The notes beneath the pieces are model-generated. The model was not told the origin of the DNA and did not search any database. It worked only from the letters and a program-made list of their open reading frames with translations. Source: Euptelea pleiosperma (taxonomy: Eukaryota; Streptophyta; Magnoliopsida; Ranunculales; Eupteleaceae). Taken from it: DNA of 64,000 bases. The stretch's first letter is position 1; each line of letters starts with the position of its first letter. The position numbers and the translations under genes were made by a program. Where the stretch lies: positions 27,552,978 through 27,616,977 of the forward strand of contig CM068553.1 in NCBI GenBank assembly GCA_035048495.1, in the 5' to 3' direction. Positions 47,901 through 59,900 of the stretch are shown piece after piece.

Positions 47901-50900
47901 AAACTGTAGTGCTGTGGGCTCAGGAAGGTGTCCATCTAGAAGGTAGAGGCCATTAGCTTCATGTCTAGTGCCAATTGTCCTCCTCGTCTCTAGGTCCTGA
48001 AAGACACAAGTAGGGGAAAAAGTGACACTGCAGTTTAGGGTTTTAGTTAAAGCACTAACAGAAAGTAGGTTAGAAGTAAATCTGGGAACATGGAATACAG
48101 ATGAAAATATCTGCAACTTGTTCATCAGTCTTCACAAAAGGAGTGCATACTGCTTCAGAGACAATCTTCTCTCTAATGAAGTGGCGGTCTACCTCAATGT
48201 GCTTAGCGCGATCATGCTGAACAGGATTATGAGCAATGCTGATGGCGGCCTTGTTGTCACAGTACAAGCTCACAGACCCTGAAACTGGAAAGCCAAGTTC
48301 AGTGACCAACACCTTTAACCAGAGCATCTCACACAGGCCATGAGCCATTGCCCTGAATTTGGCTTTAGCACTAGATCTAGCAACAACTGGTTGCTTCTTG
48401 CTCCTCCAAGTGACCAGATTGCCCCCAACAAGGGTGCAATACCCTGAAGTAGATCGCCGATCATCTTTGGCACCTACCCAGTCTGCATCCGTATATGCCT
48501 CTATACGCATGTGGCCATTCTTCTAAAAAAGAAGACCTCTACCAGGAGCAGACTTGAGATACCTCAAGATCCGATGTGCAGCCTTTAGATGAACACCTCT
48601 AGGTGAGTGCATATACTGACTGATCACACTCACTGCATAGGCAATATCTGGTCTAGTCAGAGAGAGATAGATTAGTCTCCCAACTAATCTCTGAAAGCTG
48701 CCTACATCCTGTAGTGGCTCACCATTGACATCGGTCAACTGGTGGTTCTGTTCTATAGGAGTTTCCACTGGCTTGGTACCCAACTTGCCTGAGTCCTTCA
48801 ACAAATCTAAGATATACTTCTTCTGAGAGATGAAGATCCCCTGACTTGATCTTGTAACTTCAATACCTAGGAAGTACTTAAGAGATCCTAGATCCTTGGT
48901 TTCAAACTCCTCTACTAACTGACGCTTCAGCGTAGCCACCTCTTCTGCATCATTCTCTGTGAGAATGATGTCATCCACATAAACAATGAGGGCAGTGGTG
49001 TGCTTCCCTTGATGCTTTACAAACAGGGTGTGATCTGCTTGACTCTGAGTGTAACCTAGCTTCTTCACAGCTAGGGTGAACCTCTCAAACCATGCTCGTG
49101 GAGATTGCTTTAGCCCATAAAGGGCTTTCTTCAGTCGACACACCTTGCTACTATTCCCTGGTGGAGTGAATCCAGGAGGAGGCACCATGTAGACTTCTTC
49201 ATGTAGGTCGCCATGAAGGAATGCATTCTTCACATCCAACTGATGCAGAGGCCACATTTGATTTGCTGCCAGGGACAACAACACCCTGATGGAGTTCATT
49301 TAGGCCACTGGAGCAAAGGTCTTCACATAGTCAATCCCATAGGTCTGAGTGTACCCCTTGGCTACTAATCTTGCCTCGTACTTCTCAATTGACCCGTTTG
49401 CCTGATATTTGACTTTGAACACCCATCTGCAACCCACAGGTTTCTTGCCTCTTGGCAAATCAACAAGTTCCCATGTCCCATTCTTGTCAAGGAGCTTTCA
49501 TTTCCTCTATCATAGCAGCTTTCCACCTTGGTTGAGCCAAACCTTCTACCACAGAAGAAGGAATAGGAATGGTGGAAAGGGATGTGACAAAGGCTTTATA
49601 GGAGGGAGACATGGCATCATACGAGACAAAATGGCTCAAAGGATGCTGAGTGCAACTTTTGACTCCTTTTCGTAAAGCAATGGGAAGATCAGACGCATCA
49701 GTAGAAGGAGAAATGACAGGTATAGAGAGAGAAGGATTACCTTGATCCGAGGATGGTACCACTGGTACTGGATCAGCTGTGGCTTTCTCCCTTCTGTGAT
49801 AGAGTTGAAGCTCCTTCTGAGTACCAGGAACACTATCAATCATAGTAGCAGGTGGAGTAATCCGAGGCCTCTCAAACTCAAGAGAGGGAGAAGAGAGTAA
49901 TATAGCAGGAAGAGGAACATCACACCTCTCTTCACTACTACTCTCCCCCTGAAGAGAGGCGGAGAAAAAAGGTAGATCCTCACGAAAGGTGACATTCATG
50001 GAAATAAATTTCTTTCCCGTGGAGGGATGGTAACACTTATACCCTTTATGGGAATACGAGTAACCCAGAAAGACACATTTAAGTGCCTTGGGATCGAGTT
50101 TGGTACGATGAGGACCGAGAATGTGCACATAGCATACACACCCAAAGATGCGAGGAGGGACTGCGAAGAGGGATGCATTGGGAGTAAGGACTTGTAGTGG
50201 AGACTTGAAGTTGAGAACACGGGAGGGCATTCTGTTTGTTAAATAAGCGGCAGTCAAAACATCATCCGACCAATAGGATTTGGGGACTTTGGAGCCGATC
50301 AGAAGAGATCGAGCTACCTCAGTCAGATGCCGCATCTTTCTTTTACCTACACCATTTTGTTGAGGGGTGTAACTGCAAGAATTTTGGTGACAAATCCCAT
50401 GGTCTAAAAAATAATGTTGGAGTCCCCCATACATATACTCTCCACCCTGGTCAGAACGAAGGACCTTGATGGAGGAATCAAACTGAGTTAGGATCATCTT
50501 ATGAAAACCTTTAAAGATGGAATGAACTTCATCTTTGATTTTCATAGGATAAACCCAGGTGCATCTAGTATGATCATCAACAAAAATAACGAAATAGCAA
50601 AAGCCAAAAATAGAAACTACAGGGGAAGGACCCCGTACATCAGAATGCACAAGATCAAAAGAAATAGATGTTCGATTACCTCTTGAAGGATAAGTAGATC
50701 GACAGTGTTTTGAAAGCTCACATGTCTGACAATGCAAGTCAGATAACAAAACTGAAGCAAATAAAGCTGGAAATAAAAGTTGAAACGAAACATGCCCCAA
50801 ACGGGCATGCCAACATAAAACAGACTCTATGCTACTATTACTACTAGGTGAGGACTGCAGTGCTGTGAGCTCAGAAGGTCGTCCATCAAGAAGGTACAGG

Positions 50901-53900
50901 CCACCAGCTTCATGTCCAGTGCCAATCGTCCTCCTAGTCTCGAGGTCCTGAAAGACACAGTATGAAGGAAAGAAAGTCACACTGCAATGCAAAGATTTGA
51001 TAAGAGCACCAACAGATAAGAGATTAGATGTGAAATTGGGAACATGTAAAACAGATGCAAGTGGAAGCTTAGGAGAGGGGAGAACAACGCCTTTCCCAGA
51101 TACAGAAGATAAAGTGCCATCTGCAGTTCTAACTTTAGCACGGCCTAAACAAATAGAATAGCTAGAAAATAAAGAAGACATGCCTGTCATGTGTTCCGAA
51201 GCCCCTGAATCAATGATCCATTTAGGACTGAAGTGGGAATGGACACATGATGGGCAGACCTAATGATACCTGTCTGGGCAAAGGATGAAGTGGCAGAAGG
51301 ACCATCGAGCTGAGAGAGCAACCAGCGAAGTCCCGCAAGCTCGAAAGCAGCCAAGGGACTAGTAGAAGCTAGTGGCGAGGAACTCTGATGCGGCTGGGCG
51401 AACGGAGTAGAGCTCTGAAGAGACGGATCTGACGGTGATGCCAAAGTGTCCATGCTAGCAGAATGGGCACCCGAAGATCCAGGCTGATTGAAGTGAGGAG
51501 GCTTGCTAAACAACACCCAGCACTTGTCCCGTATGTGACCTAACTTGCCACAGTGATCACATTTGGGCCTCTCCTTGGACGGCTTCCCAATAGTGGAAGG
51601 ATGATACTGCTGACCAGGAGAAGTATACTGCGGGCTAGGAGAAGGATACTGCTGGCTAGTGGAAGGAAAAGTCTTCGGCTTCTAAAAGCGTTGAGACTGG
51701 GAACTGGATCCACTATACGTAGATGTGACCGGAGTAGATCTCTCAGAAGGAGGATATAGTGCCATAGCACTACGTCTGCTCTCCTCACTCTGAATGTATG
51801 AGTACACCTCTTCCAGAGAAGGTAGACCAGATTGATTGCTCAGGAGCTGAACTCTCGCCAACTCATACTCAGAGTTGAGTCCTGAAAGAAACTCAAAGAT
51901 CCGACTCTTCTCCACATGTCTTTGGTAGCTGTTGATGTTCTCGGAACCAGTCGGATGAAAGGCGTAGTAGTGATCTAACTCCTCCCACATGCTGCTGAGA
52001 GTGGCAAAGTAATCAGACAAAGATCTCTCCTCCTGGTGAAGTCGAGAAATACTCTGCTTAAGCTGATATGCGCGACCAACATTCTGTTGTTGAGAGTAAA
52101 TCTTCCGAGTGGATTCCCAAATTTCATGAGCAGTTTGCATGAAGAGAAAGCCACGGCTGATATGTGGTTGCATAGAGCTAACAAGCCAGGACATCACAGT
52201 GAGATTGTCCATCTCCCACTTAGCATAAGAAGGATCATTAGGTGAAGCAGGTTCAGTCGCACAACCCGTCAAATAACCCATCTTACCACGGCCTCTTATG
52301 AACATCTTAGCGGTCATCTTAACGGCCTGTGACCACTCAAGATAATTCTTCCCATCCAATTTCATCGTTGTAATTTGCAATCCGGGGTTTTCCACGACCA
52401 TCTGAGACACCATAGGTCCTCCAGTCCCTCTGGAGGTGGCTTCTGTGCTCAATACAGATCTGGAAGGAGTATCCGGGATAATAGGTGGGATAGGATCTAA
52501 GATAGGAGGATCGGCAGCCATTTACCACAAAAAAACAACTAGAAGAGAGAAAAAAAGGCAAAGAAAAACCCTCAAAGAAAGCCGGCGAGAGAAAAAACAC
52601 CCATATAGACCTCCAAAGGCACCGAAAATGGCCCAATAATAGAAAATAGACTCATACGAAGGGATAAATCCATCCTAGAAGCAAGGATATAATTTTAGGG
52701 GAATTTTAGGGTCGATTTGGGGAAGATTTGAACCCAACCGAAAGCCCAATAAGGGTAAAAAAGCTTGCCGGCGGTAACTAGGGAGGAGATTTTACTTCAC
52801 AACTCCTTCAATCTTTGATGGATGAACCCAAATAGGGTATCTCCATGTAGGTGAGGTTGTAGGGGACCAAAACGATGGGATAAACCCAAGGAACAAGGTT
52901 GAAATGACCTCCAAAAACAGGCTGGTTCGAAAAATGAATATTCACGATTTTTTTGGGATATTGAGCATAAGACCAACCAAACGAACCTAAAAAATTCGCC
53001 AAAAATCACCAAAAAACTCTAAAAATAGAGATCTATCAAACCCTAGAATTTTAAGAGGAAAGGAGTACCCTGTCCGTACGGCTCCTGACGTCAGCCGTAC
53101 GGTAAAGATGACGTCATCTGCCTCCTGGTTGAACTCCGGTAAAATTCTCTGCAGAAATCCTCTAGTATGGCTCTGATACCAAGTTGAATCTCTGATTTAG
53201 GGTTAGGTTAAGGCTTAAGATGAAGAGAGATGGAAGAGAAGAGAGAAAGAAGAGTAGAAAAGGATGTCTAGTGATTAAGTCACTATGACTCCATAAATCA
53301 TATTTATTTAAAAACCAAATAACAAAGACAAGTATACCCCTCTAAGGAGGTATTTACCGATATACCCTTCATACATGGAAATACGTAAATACGTATATGA
53401 TAACACTCCTAACCTTGGACAAGATCATGAGAGACTTCTTGTGGGATGGGAATTCTGAGAATCACAAGATTCATTTGGTAAGGTGGGATAGGGTGTGTAA
53501 GCCCAAGGATGATGGTGGTCTGGGGATTAAGCAGCTCAAACTCATGAATATGGCGCTACTGGGCAAGTGGCTATGGAGATTTGGGGAGGAGTCCAGCTTG
53601 TGGAGGATTGCCATAGCGGGCAAATATGGTGTCGCCCTCTATGGGTGGCAAAGTCTTGGAGTTAGAAGTCCCTATGGCTGCAGTGTATGGAGAGGTATCT
53701 TGAAGGTGACCAAGGATTTTGTAAAAGGGGTGCGGTTCGAGGTAGGAGCCGGTGACAGGATAAGTTTTTGGGAAGGAGCCACTGAGGACTCTCCTTTTTA
53801 GTTGGAAATCTAAAGCGTTCTCGTCTAGGGGGAATGCGTTATGGAGAATGACCCCGCTAGCGATTATTTGGGGTATTTGGAAGGAGAGGAACCAAAGAGT

Positions 53901-56900
53901 CTTTGAAGGAAAGGAATTGGACTTGTACTCTATTATCCTTAACATTAAGGGGCTGATGTACATGTGGTCAAAGGCGGTCTTGGATTGTTGGGGCATCTTC
54001 TTTGAAGATTTTGTTTTCCGGTGGGATCGCATATGTTCTACGGAAGGACAATGATGGGGGGTTGTTTCGTGTTTCTTTTTTGCTGGGGCGTGTGTTGGGG
54101 GTTGGCCTCCTTTCTGTTTTCTTGCCAAGGTGTTGTGTAGGTCATCTCGACCTGCCTTCCCATGGCTGGCTGTATCTTTAGGCTTCGGCACTTTTAAATA
54201 TATTTTACTTATCAAAAAAAAAATCAATGTTTTACCAACGTTTTGGCAAAATATTTCCAAACTTCTCTAAATCGCGAATTAGTTAGGTGAATTTTTGCAA
54301 TTTTTGTACTGAAAAAGGCTAAACATCGAGAAATTAGCCAAATTTTGTCGAATTACTTTGAATTAAGTGAATTAATTCGGCGAATTTTTGTAATTTTTTT
54401 ACTACATATACTCTTTAATTTGGTGATTCAAAATTTGGCGAATTTCAGTCGAATTTCGTCAAATTTTAAAACCATGCTCATTGGAGGGTCAGAGGTCTCC
54501 CTACAGGGGATGTGTCAACCCAGGCTACTACAGATATGTGGCAGGAGATGATCAGGACAAGCTTGCTACCTTAGCTTGGATGTTCTATCTCGGAGTCATG
54601 GAAGTAAGCATAAGGTTGTCTCTTCATTGTCTTGAGGTGATCCTTGTGATGCGCATCAGAGTGGCACGTGAACGGTGATCGGGGTTGTTAGTTAATTAGG
54701 GTATTATGGTGTATGTCAACTGGCAAAGCACTGAAAGCAAAATACCGAATTGTATACCCCGTTGCCAGTGCTACATTCTCCGTGGCAAGACATCAACATG
54801 GATTTCGTGCTTGGGCTGCCAATGACTATTCGGCAACACGATTCCATTTTCGTCGTGGTGGACCATTTTTCTAAATGGCCCATTTCCTCCCATGTTTGAA
54901 AACATCAGATGCCTCTAGGATAGCGAAGATTTTCTTTGACGAGGTAGTTCGATTGCATGGGTTACCGAAAACCATAGTGTCTGATCATGATGTGAAGTTT
55001 ATGAGCTATTTTTGGAAGATGCTATGGCATATGATGGATACCAAGCTTCAATTTTCGTCTGTTTACAACTCTCCGACAGATGGTCAGACCGAGGTGACAA
55101 ATCGGAGCTTAGGTAGACTGTTGAGATGTCTAGTGGGTGATCATGTCAAGTCGTGGGATTCCATATTGTCTGTAGCCGAGTTTGCATACAACAGTTCAGT
55201 CAATAGGACAACTGGCATGGGTCCATTTGAAATCGTCAATGGGTATAAACCTAGGAAGCCTATAGATCTCATCCCCATGTCAGACACATATAAACCATCT
55301 GAGTCTGCCGATGTATTTGCACGCCATATTCATGATTTGCATGATGTGATCAAGAAACGAATGCGATGAGGCTCGAGCGATTCTCATCGGGAGTCGTGAA
55401 GAAATTACAAGCTCGCAATGCAAGACCCTTCAAGATATTGAAACGAGTGCGTTCCAATGTGTTCGTTTTGGATCTGCCACTTGATATGGGCATTAGTTCA
55501 ACATTTAATGTGGAAGATCTTGTTCCTACCCAAGACCCAACAACTTCAGCTGCCAGCCTTACCCCTCATCTTGTATATTCGCTCGATCAGCTCCCTCAGC
55601 CTTTGCCTTCACCACCGCCTTTATTTAAGAGAAGGGAAGAGATTGGGGATATCTTGGATGAGCAAGTAGTTTCCACCAGACAAGGAGGTTTTCATAAATA
55701 CCTTGCCAAATGGAAGAATAGACCGACGTCAGATAGTTCGTGGCTTACAGAGACAGATTTGCAGCCACCCGACCCCGATTTACTGGAGCGTTATCACAGT
55801 TTTATTTCGCCAGTGGCGAAATCTTTTTAGACAGGGAGAGTTGATGAGGACATCACGTCCTTACCTAGAGTATACCAATAGAGGAGGAAATGTATTTTGA
55901 TGATTATGTGGGCCCCTGTTTTAATTCTCCTTGATTTATGGGAACGGAAGACCCCACATGCATGTGCATCATGAAGACTCCACATTGGAAAGATGTATGT
56001 GGGCTACGTAGGGAGCTTGTGGAGAGTTTTTATTAGTTTTCTAGGCTTATTTTGATGTTTCTTTAGAGTTTTGAGTGTTTTTACAATTAGCCCACAGGGG
56101 GCTCATTGTAATTTTGGTTAGTTACTTCAAGTTGTATTTTTTTTTATAGCCATTAGATTAGATGGATGGCTGAGATTAGATTAGGGTGTTTTGAGTTATT
56201 ATATAAACTCTTTAAGTTGTAATCTTTCATTGATGATAAATTATATTGACTTTTGCTCTTGAGAAATCTCTCGTGGATTGTTTTATGCTTCCTTGGTGCG
56301 AATCCAAGGTACTTGGTGCGAATCTGAAAGGTATTATCTCTTTTTCTATCTCTTCTATTTCTCCTTATTTATTTTATTTTTGGATCAATTTTGACCTAGA
56401 AAACCTAACCGTATCTCTTCTATCTCTAAACCTTAACCATTGAACACAACTGTGAATAGTGTTGCATGAATAGTACTGCGTGAATAGTACCGCGTGAATA
56501 GTAACCTTCCTGCACCAGTTCTCCCTATGGCACTCTAAATCCTCCCAAAACCCTTACCACAACTCTCAAAAACTCCTAGATCCCTACGGTAACCATAGAA
56601 ACCCCTAACCTCTTCTCCAACCCTAATTTTCCATAGTTCTCATTTTTCTCTCGAAACCCGACTAAAATCTGATACTTGTCAGAAAGCCCTAAAACTTGCT
56701 AGAAACCTTCCTGAACTTCAAATAACTTATAATCTCTTGGAAAAGAAAATTAAATTGAACCTACAAGTGTTGGTTGAACCCTAGCTAATGGAAGTCCTTA
56801 CTTCCATCGGGCCGCTCAATCAACAATTAAGGGTTTTTCACTGCTTGGTTGTGAGATCTAGCCTTTGAAACAACTAAGTTAATTATTTGCTAGCATATCT

Positions 56901-59900
56901 ACATATTTGTGGTAACTGTAGTTTTATATTTTCTTATTACTTGTGGTAATTTATTTCTGATCTCTGCACCTCATATAGGCTAGTTCTCATCATCCTGCAT
57001 CAACTTTGGTATCAAAGCAAGGTTCAAAATTCCTGAGTGTGTTTCGGGAATGTCTCATATTGGTTCACGATCTTTGGCAGACGCGTTAGTTAAACTAAAC
57101 GATGTGATAAATCGTTTTGAGAGCAACTTGGACAAGTCGATCGATGCCCATGAAAAGGTCCTCGAGGACTTTAATAAGATGATCTCCGCTGGAATTCTAA
57201 TTCGCACCCATCTTAGAAAGTCGCTGCCACCGCCGCTAGCTTTCCCACCTGTTTCCGGCAAGCTATTGGAAGGTTTTACAACAAAAAACCCTAAAGAGGT
57301 CTCAAAGCAAGTCGAGAAAAAAATAAACGAAGAAATAAAAGCTATTGAACAAGAGGGTGTTTTTCCATCTAAGGAAAATGAAAGAATTGATGAGGAAAAA
57401 AACCAAAGCTGAAGAATTAGCCAATCCTGAAGCTCTTGTAGTTGAATCAGATGAAAAGAAGAAGGATAAGCAGATTAATCCGCCTGTAGTTGTGGAGAAT
57501 GAAGAGGTTGATGATTCCCCTGGTTCGGACGCTCCAATTGAAGATGGCCCAAAAAGTATAGAAGATCCTGGTCCGAAATGAAATGTTTCTGCTGTTTCAG
57601 AATCGACAGTTGAAAATGAACCAGATGAAACAAGTAGTGATTTCTTATCAAAGAAGGCCAGAGTTGAGGACATAGACCATGTTTCAGAAAATCTACACCT
57701 GTCAAAGATGCAGAAGCTAAAGGGAAAGTACTCCAAATATCTCTTCTGCTGGAAAAGCCAATTGCAACATCTCAACTTGAATTCGAGGTCGAATTCTTTT
57801 TAACAAGGAGGGTTCGATGCGAGAGCAGTCTACCACGATAGTCCGCGTTACACCGAATCAATGCTCGGTCAAGCAAGTGGACCTTTTTACTATTATCGTA
57901 AATCCCAAAATTACTATTTATAGTAAATCCCATTTTTACTATTTATAATAAATTCTGATTGAACTATTTTTAGATAAGTGGGCCCCATGAAGATTTGTTT
58001 TAGTTTAATTAGGATTCTCAATTGAAATTAGATTTTATTTCCATTAGGATTTTGTTATTGATTAAAGATAGTAGAATTGTATTAGGAGTTTCTTGTTTTA
58101 GTTTCCTTAAAATTAGGAAGTTCAATTCGATTAGAATTGGGAAACTTGAAGTAGGGAGTCTTATAAAAGGTGTTGTACCCTTTGATTTTAAGAATGAAAC
58201 GATGAATGAAGAAATAGAAAATCTCTTTGTAGAAATCTCCTTTGAAGGGAAACTTGGTGTGAAGCCATTATCTCTTGGTGCGACGCCGAAGGTATCTTTC
58301 CATCTGTATCTCTTTCTCTATCTCTTCCCTCTTATTCTCTTTTCTTTCTCCATATTTATTTTCTTTTTAGATCAATTTTGACCATGAAAACCCAAATCGT
58401 ACGTCATCCATCTCTAAACCCCAACCCATGAACATAACTATGAATAGTGCTGCGTGAGTAGTGCCACGTTAATAGTGTCGCGTGAATAGTAACCTTCCCT
58501 CTTTATTCCCCCAAAAATTGTAGAACGACAGCTCGTCTTGCGTCAGAATCATACGGAGCAACATAACTTTCTCTCCATACGTCCCCTAATATATATATAT
58601 ATATATATATACACATAAAACAGTAAGAACAAAATTATCGAAATATCCCTAAGAAACGTATGGACGTTGTATGGTGGCCTGGTCAAGGGCCGAGGAGGAA
58701 CTTCGTTCCTCTCAGGGGCCCCATCCCCCAAACCCCTGGTGGCCTGTGGCCTTAGGCCGGTATATAATTACATTAACAATAATAACTAACAGGGATGGGG
58801 CCACTTTATTGCACCCACAATTTGCATGCGTATAAATGTATGTAAGAAGTGCGAATTATTCTTCCTCTAATTTATCTAATGATAGTGTAAGTGCATTGCT
58901 TGTTTTGGAATTGCCTTACTGATGTTTATTCCTGCTAATTGACTTCAATCATACTTTAGGTTTTTCATTTTTAGTTTTAGTTTACTACGACTTCTGAATG
59001 CAGGAAGGAATGCTTTGGATAATACTCAGATGGAGTTTGAAGCCAAGTCAGCTAGGGATGGGGCATGGTTTGTATTTTCTTGCCATTTCGATCTGAATGC
59101 CGATTCTTTGTTGTGTTACTCCATATAACAAGGTTGCTATGATGCTTGCAACTATTATTTTTTCTAATTTGTCCGACTGTGTTGTTTCCTTTTCTCAGGT
59201 ATGATGTTGCGACTTTTGTTTCTCATAGAATGTTTGAGACAGGTGATCCGGTAATTATTGGAAGTTCAATATTTGCCCATACAAATACAGTTTGTTGAAA
59301 GGAATAAAATGGGAACCTACTGCATTCAAATTGCATTCTGTTTTAGATATTTTCTAAGGTGGTTTACATCCTAACAAAGTTGGTCTCTTGCACAATACAC
59401 ATCATTTAGGACTAAGCCGTCTCCTCTACATTTTCTTAAGTTAATGCAATTGTGTACTGTTGCTGGATATTAGGAAAACTAAAGGACCCACAGAATAGAC
59501 TGTATGGACAGTCTACTGAAGGCGTAGCAACATCTGGCCTATGAGGGGTTTGACCATCAAATCCACATAGGGAGATCTGTTATGAAAAACTTTGAGCCAT
59601 TAGGATGGTTTAATCATACAATGGGCCTACTTCTTTCAAATAGTCAAAAATATGAATTCTCCGGGAAAGTCTTTTTTAGGATCTCCGATTCACCCAATTG
59701 AGTCTGTTGATGGACCATACTTGCGGTATACCTAACTAGTAGTTCATATTTTTAGTTATGCTGAGATGGATGAGTGAAAAGATTAGGAAAGATCAAAGAA
59801 AAAAATGAGTACATCTGAGGGATTCTAGGAGTAGCCCCATAGGGGATAGAACAAAAGAAAGTTGATTGAGATGGTTTGGGCATCTACAATGAATATCAAT

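Noticed and set aside
53571..54260. 229-codon minus-strand ORF
   Set aside because: It is antisense to the LINE ORF2 end, whose + strand motifs ([18 protein letters not shown]) are clear.
57302..57775. 157-codon minus-strand ORF
   Set aside because: It is the antisense shadow of the Glu/Lys-rich gag-like frame at 57050-57580; Phe/Ser-rich composition is what antisense of such codons gives.
33762..59003. An additional SHH exon within intron 4
   Set aside because: Exons 4 and 5 join in phase (G|GA) with no missing conserved block, and no other segment with suitable splice sites and family similarity was seen.
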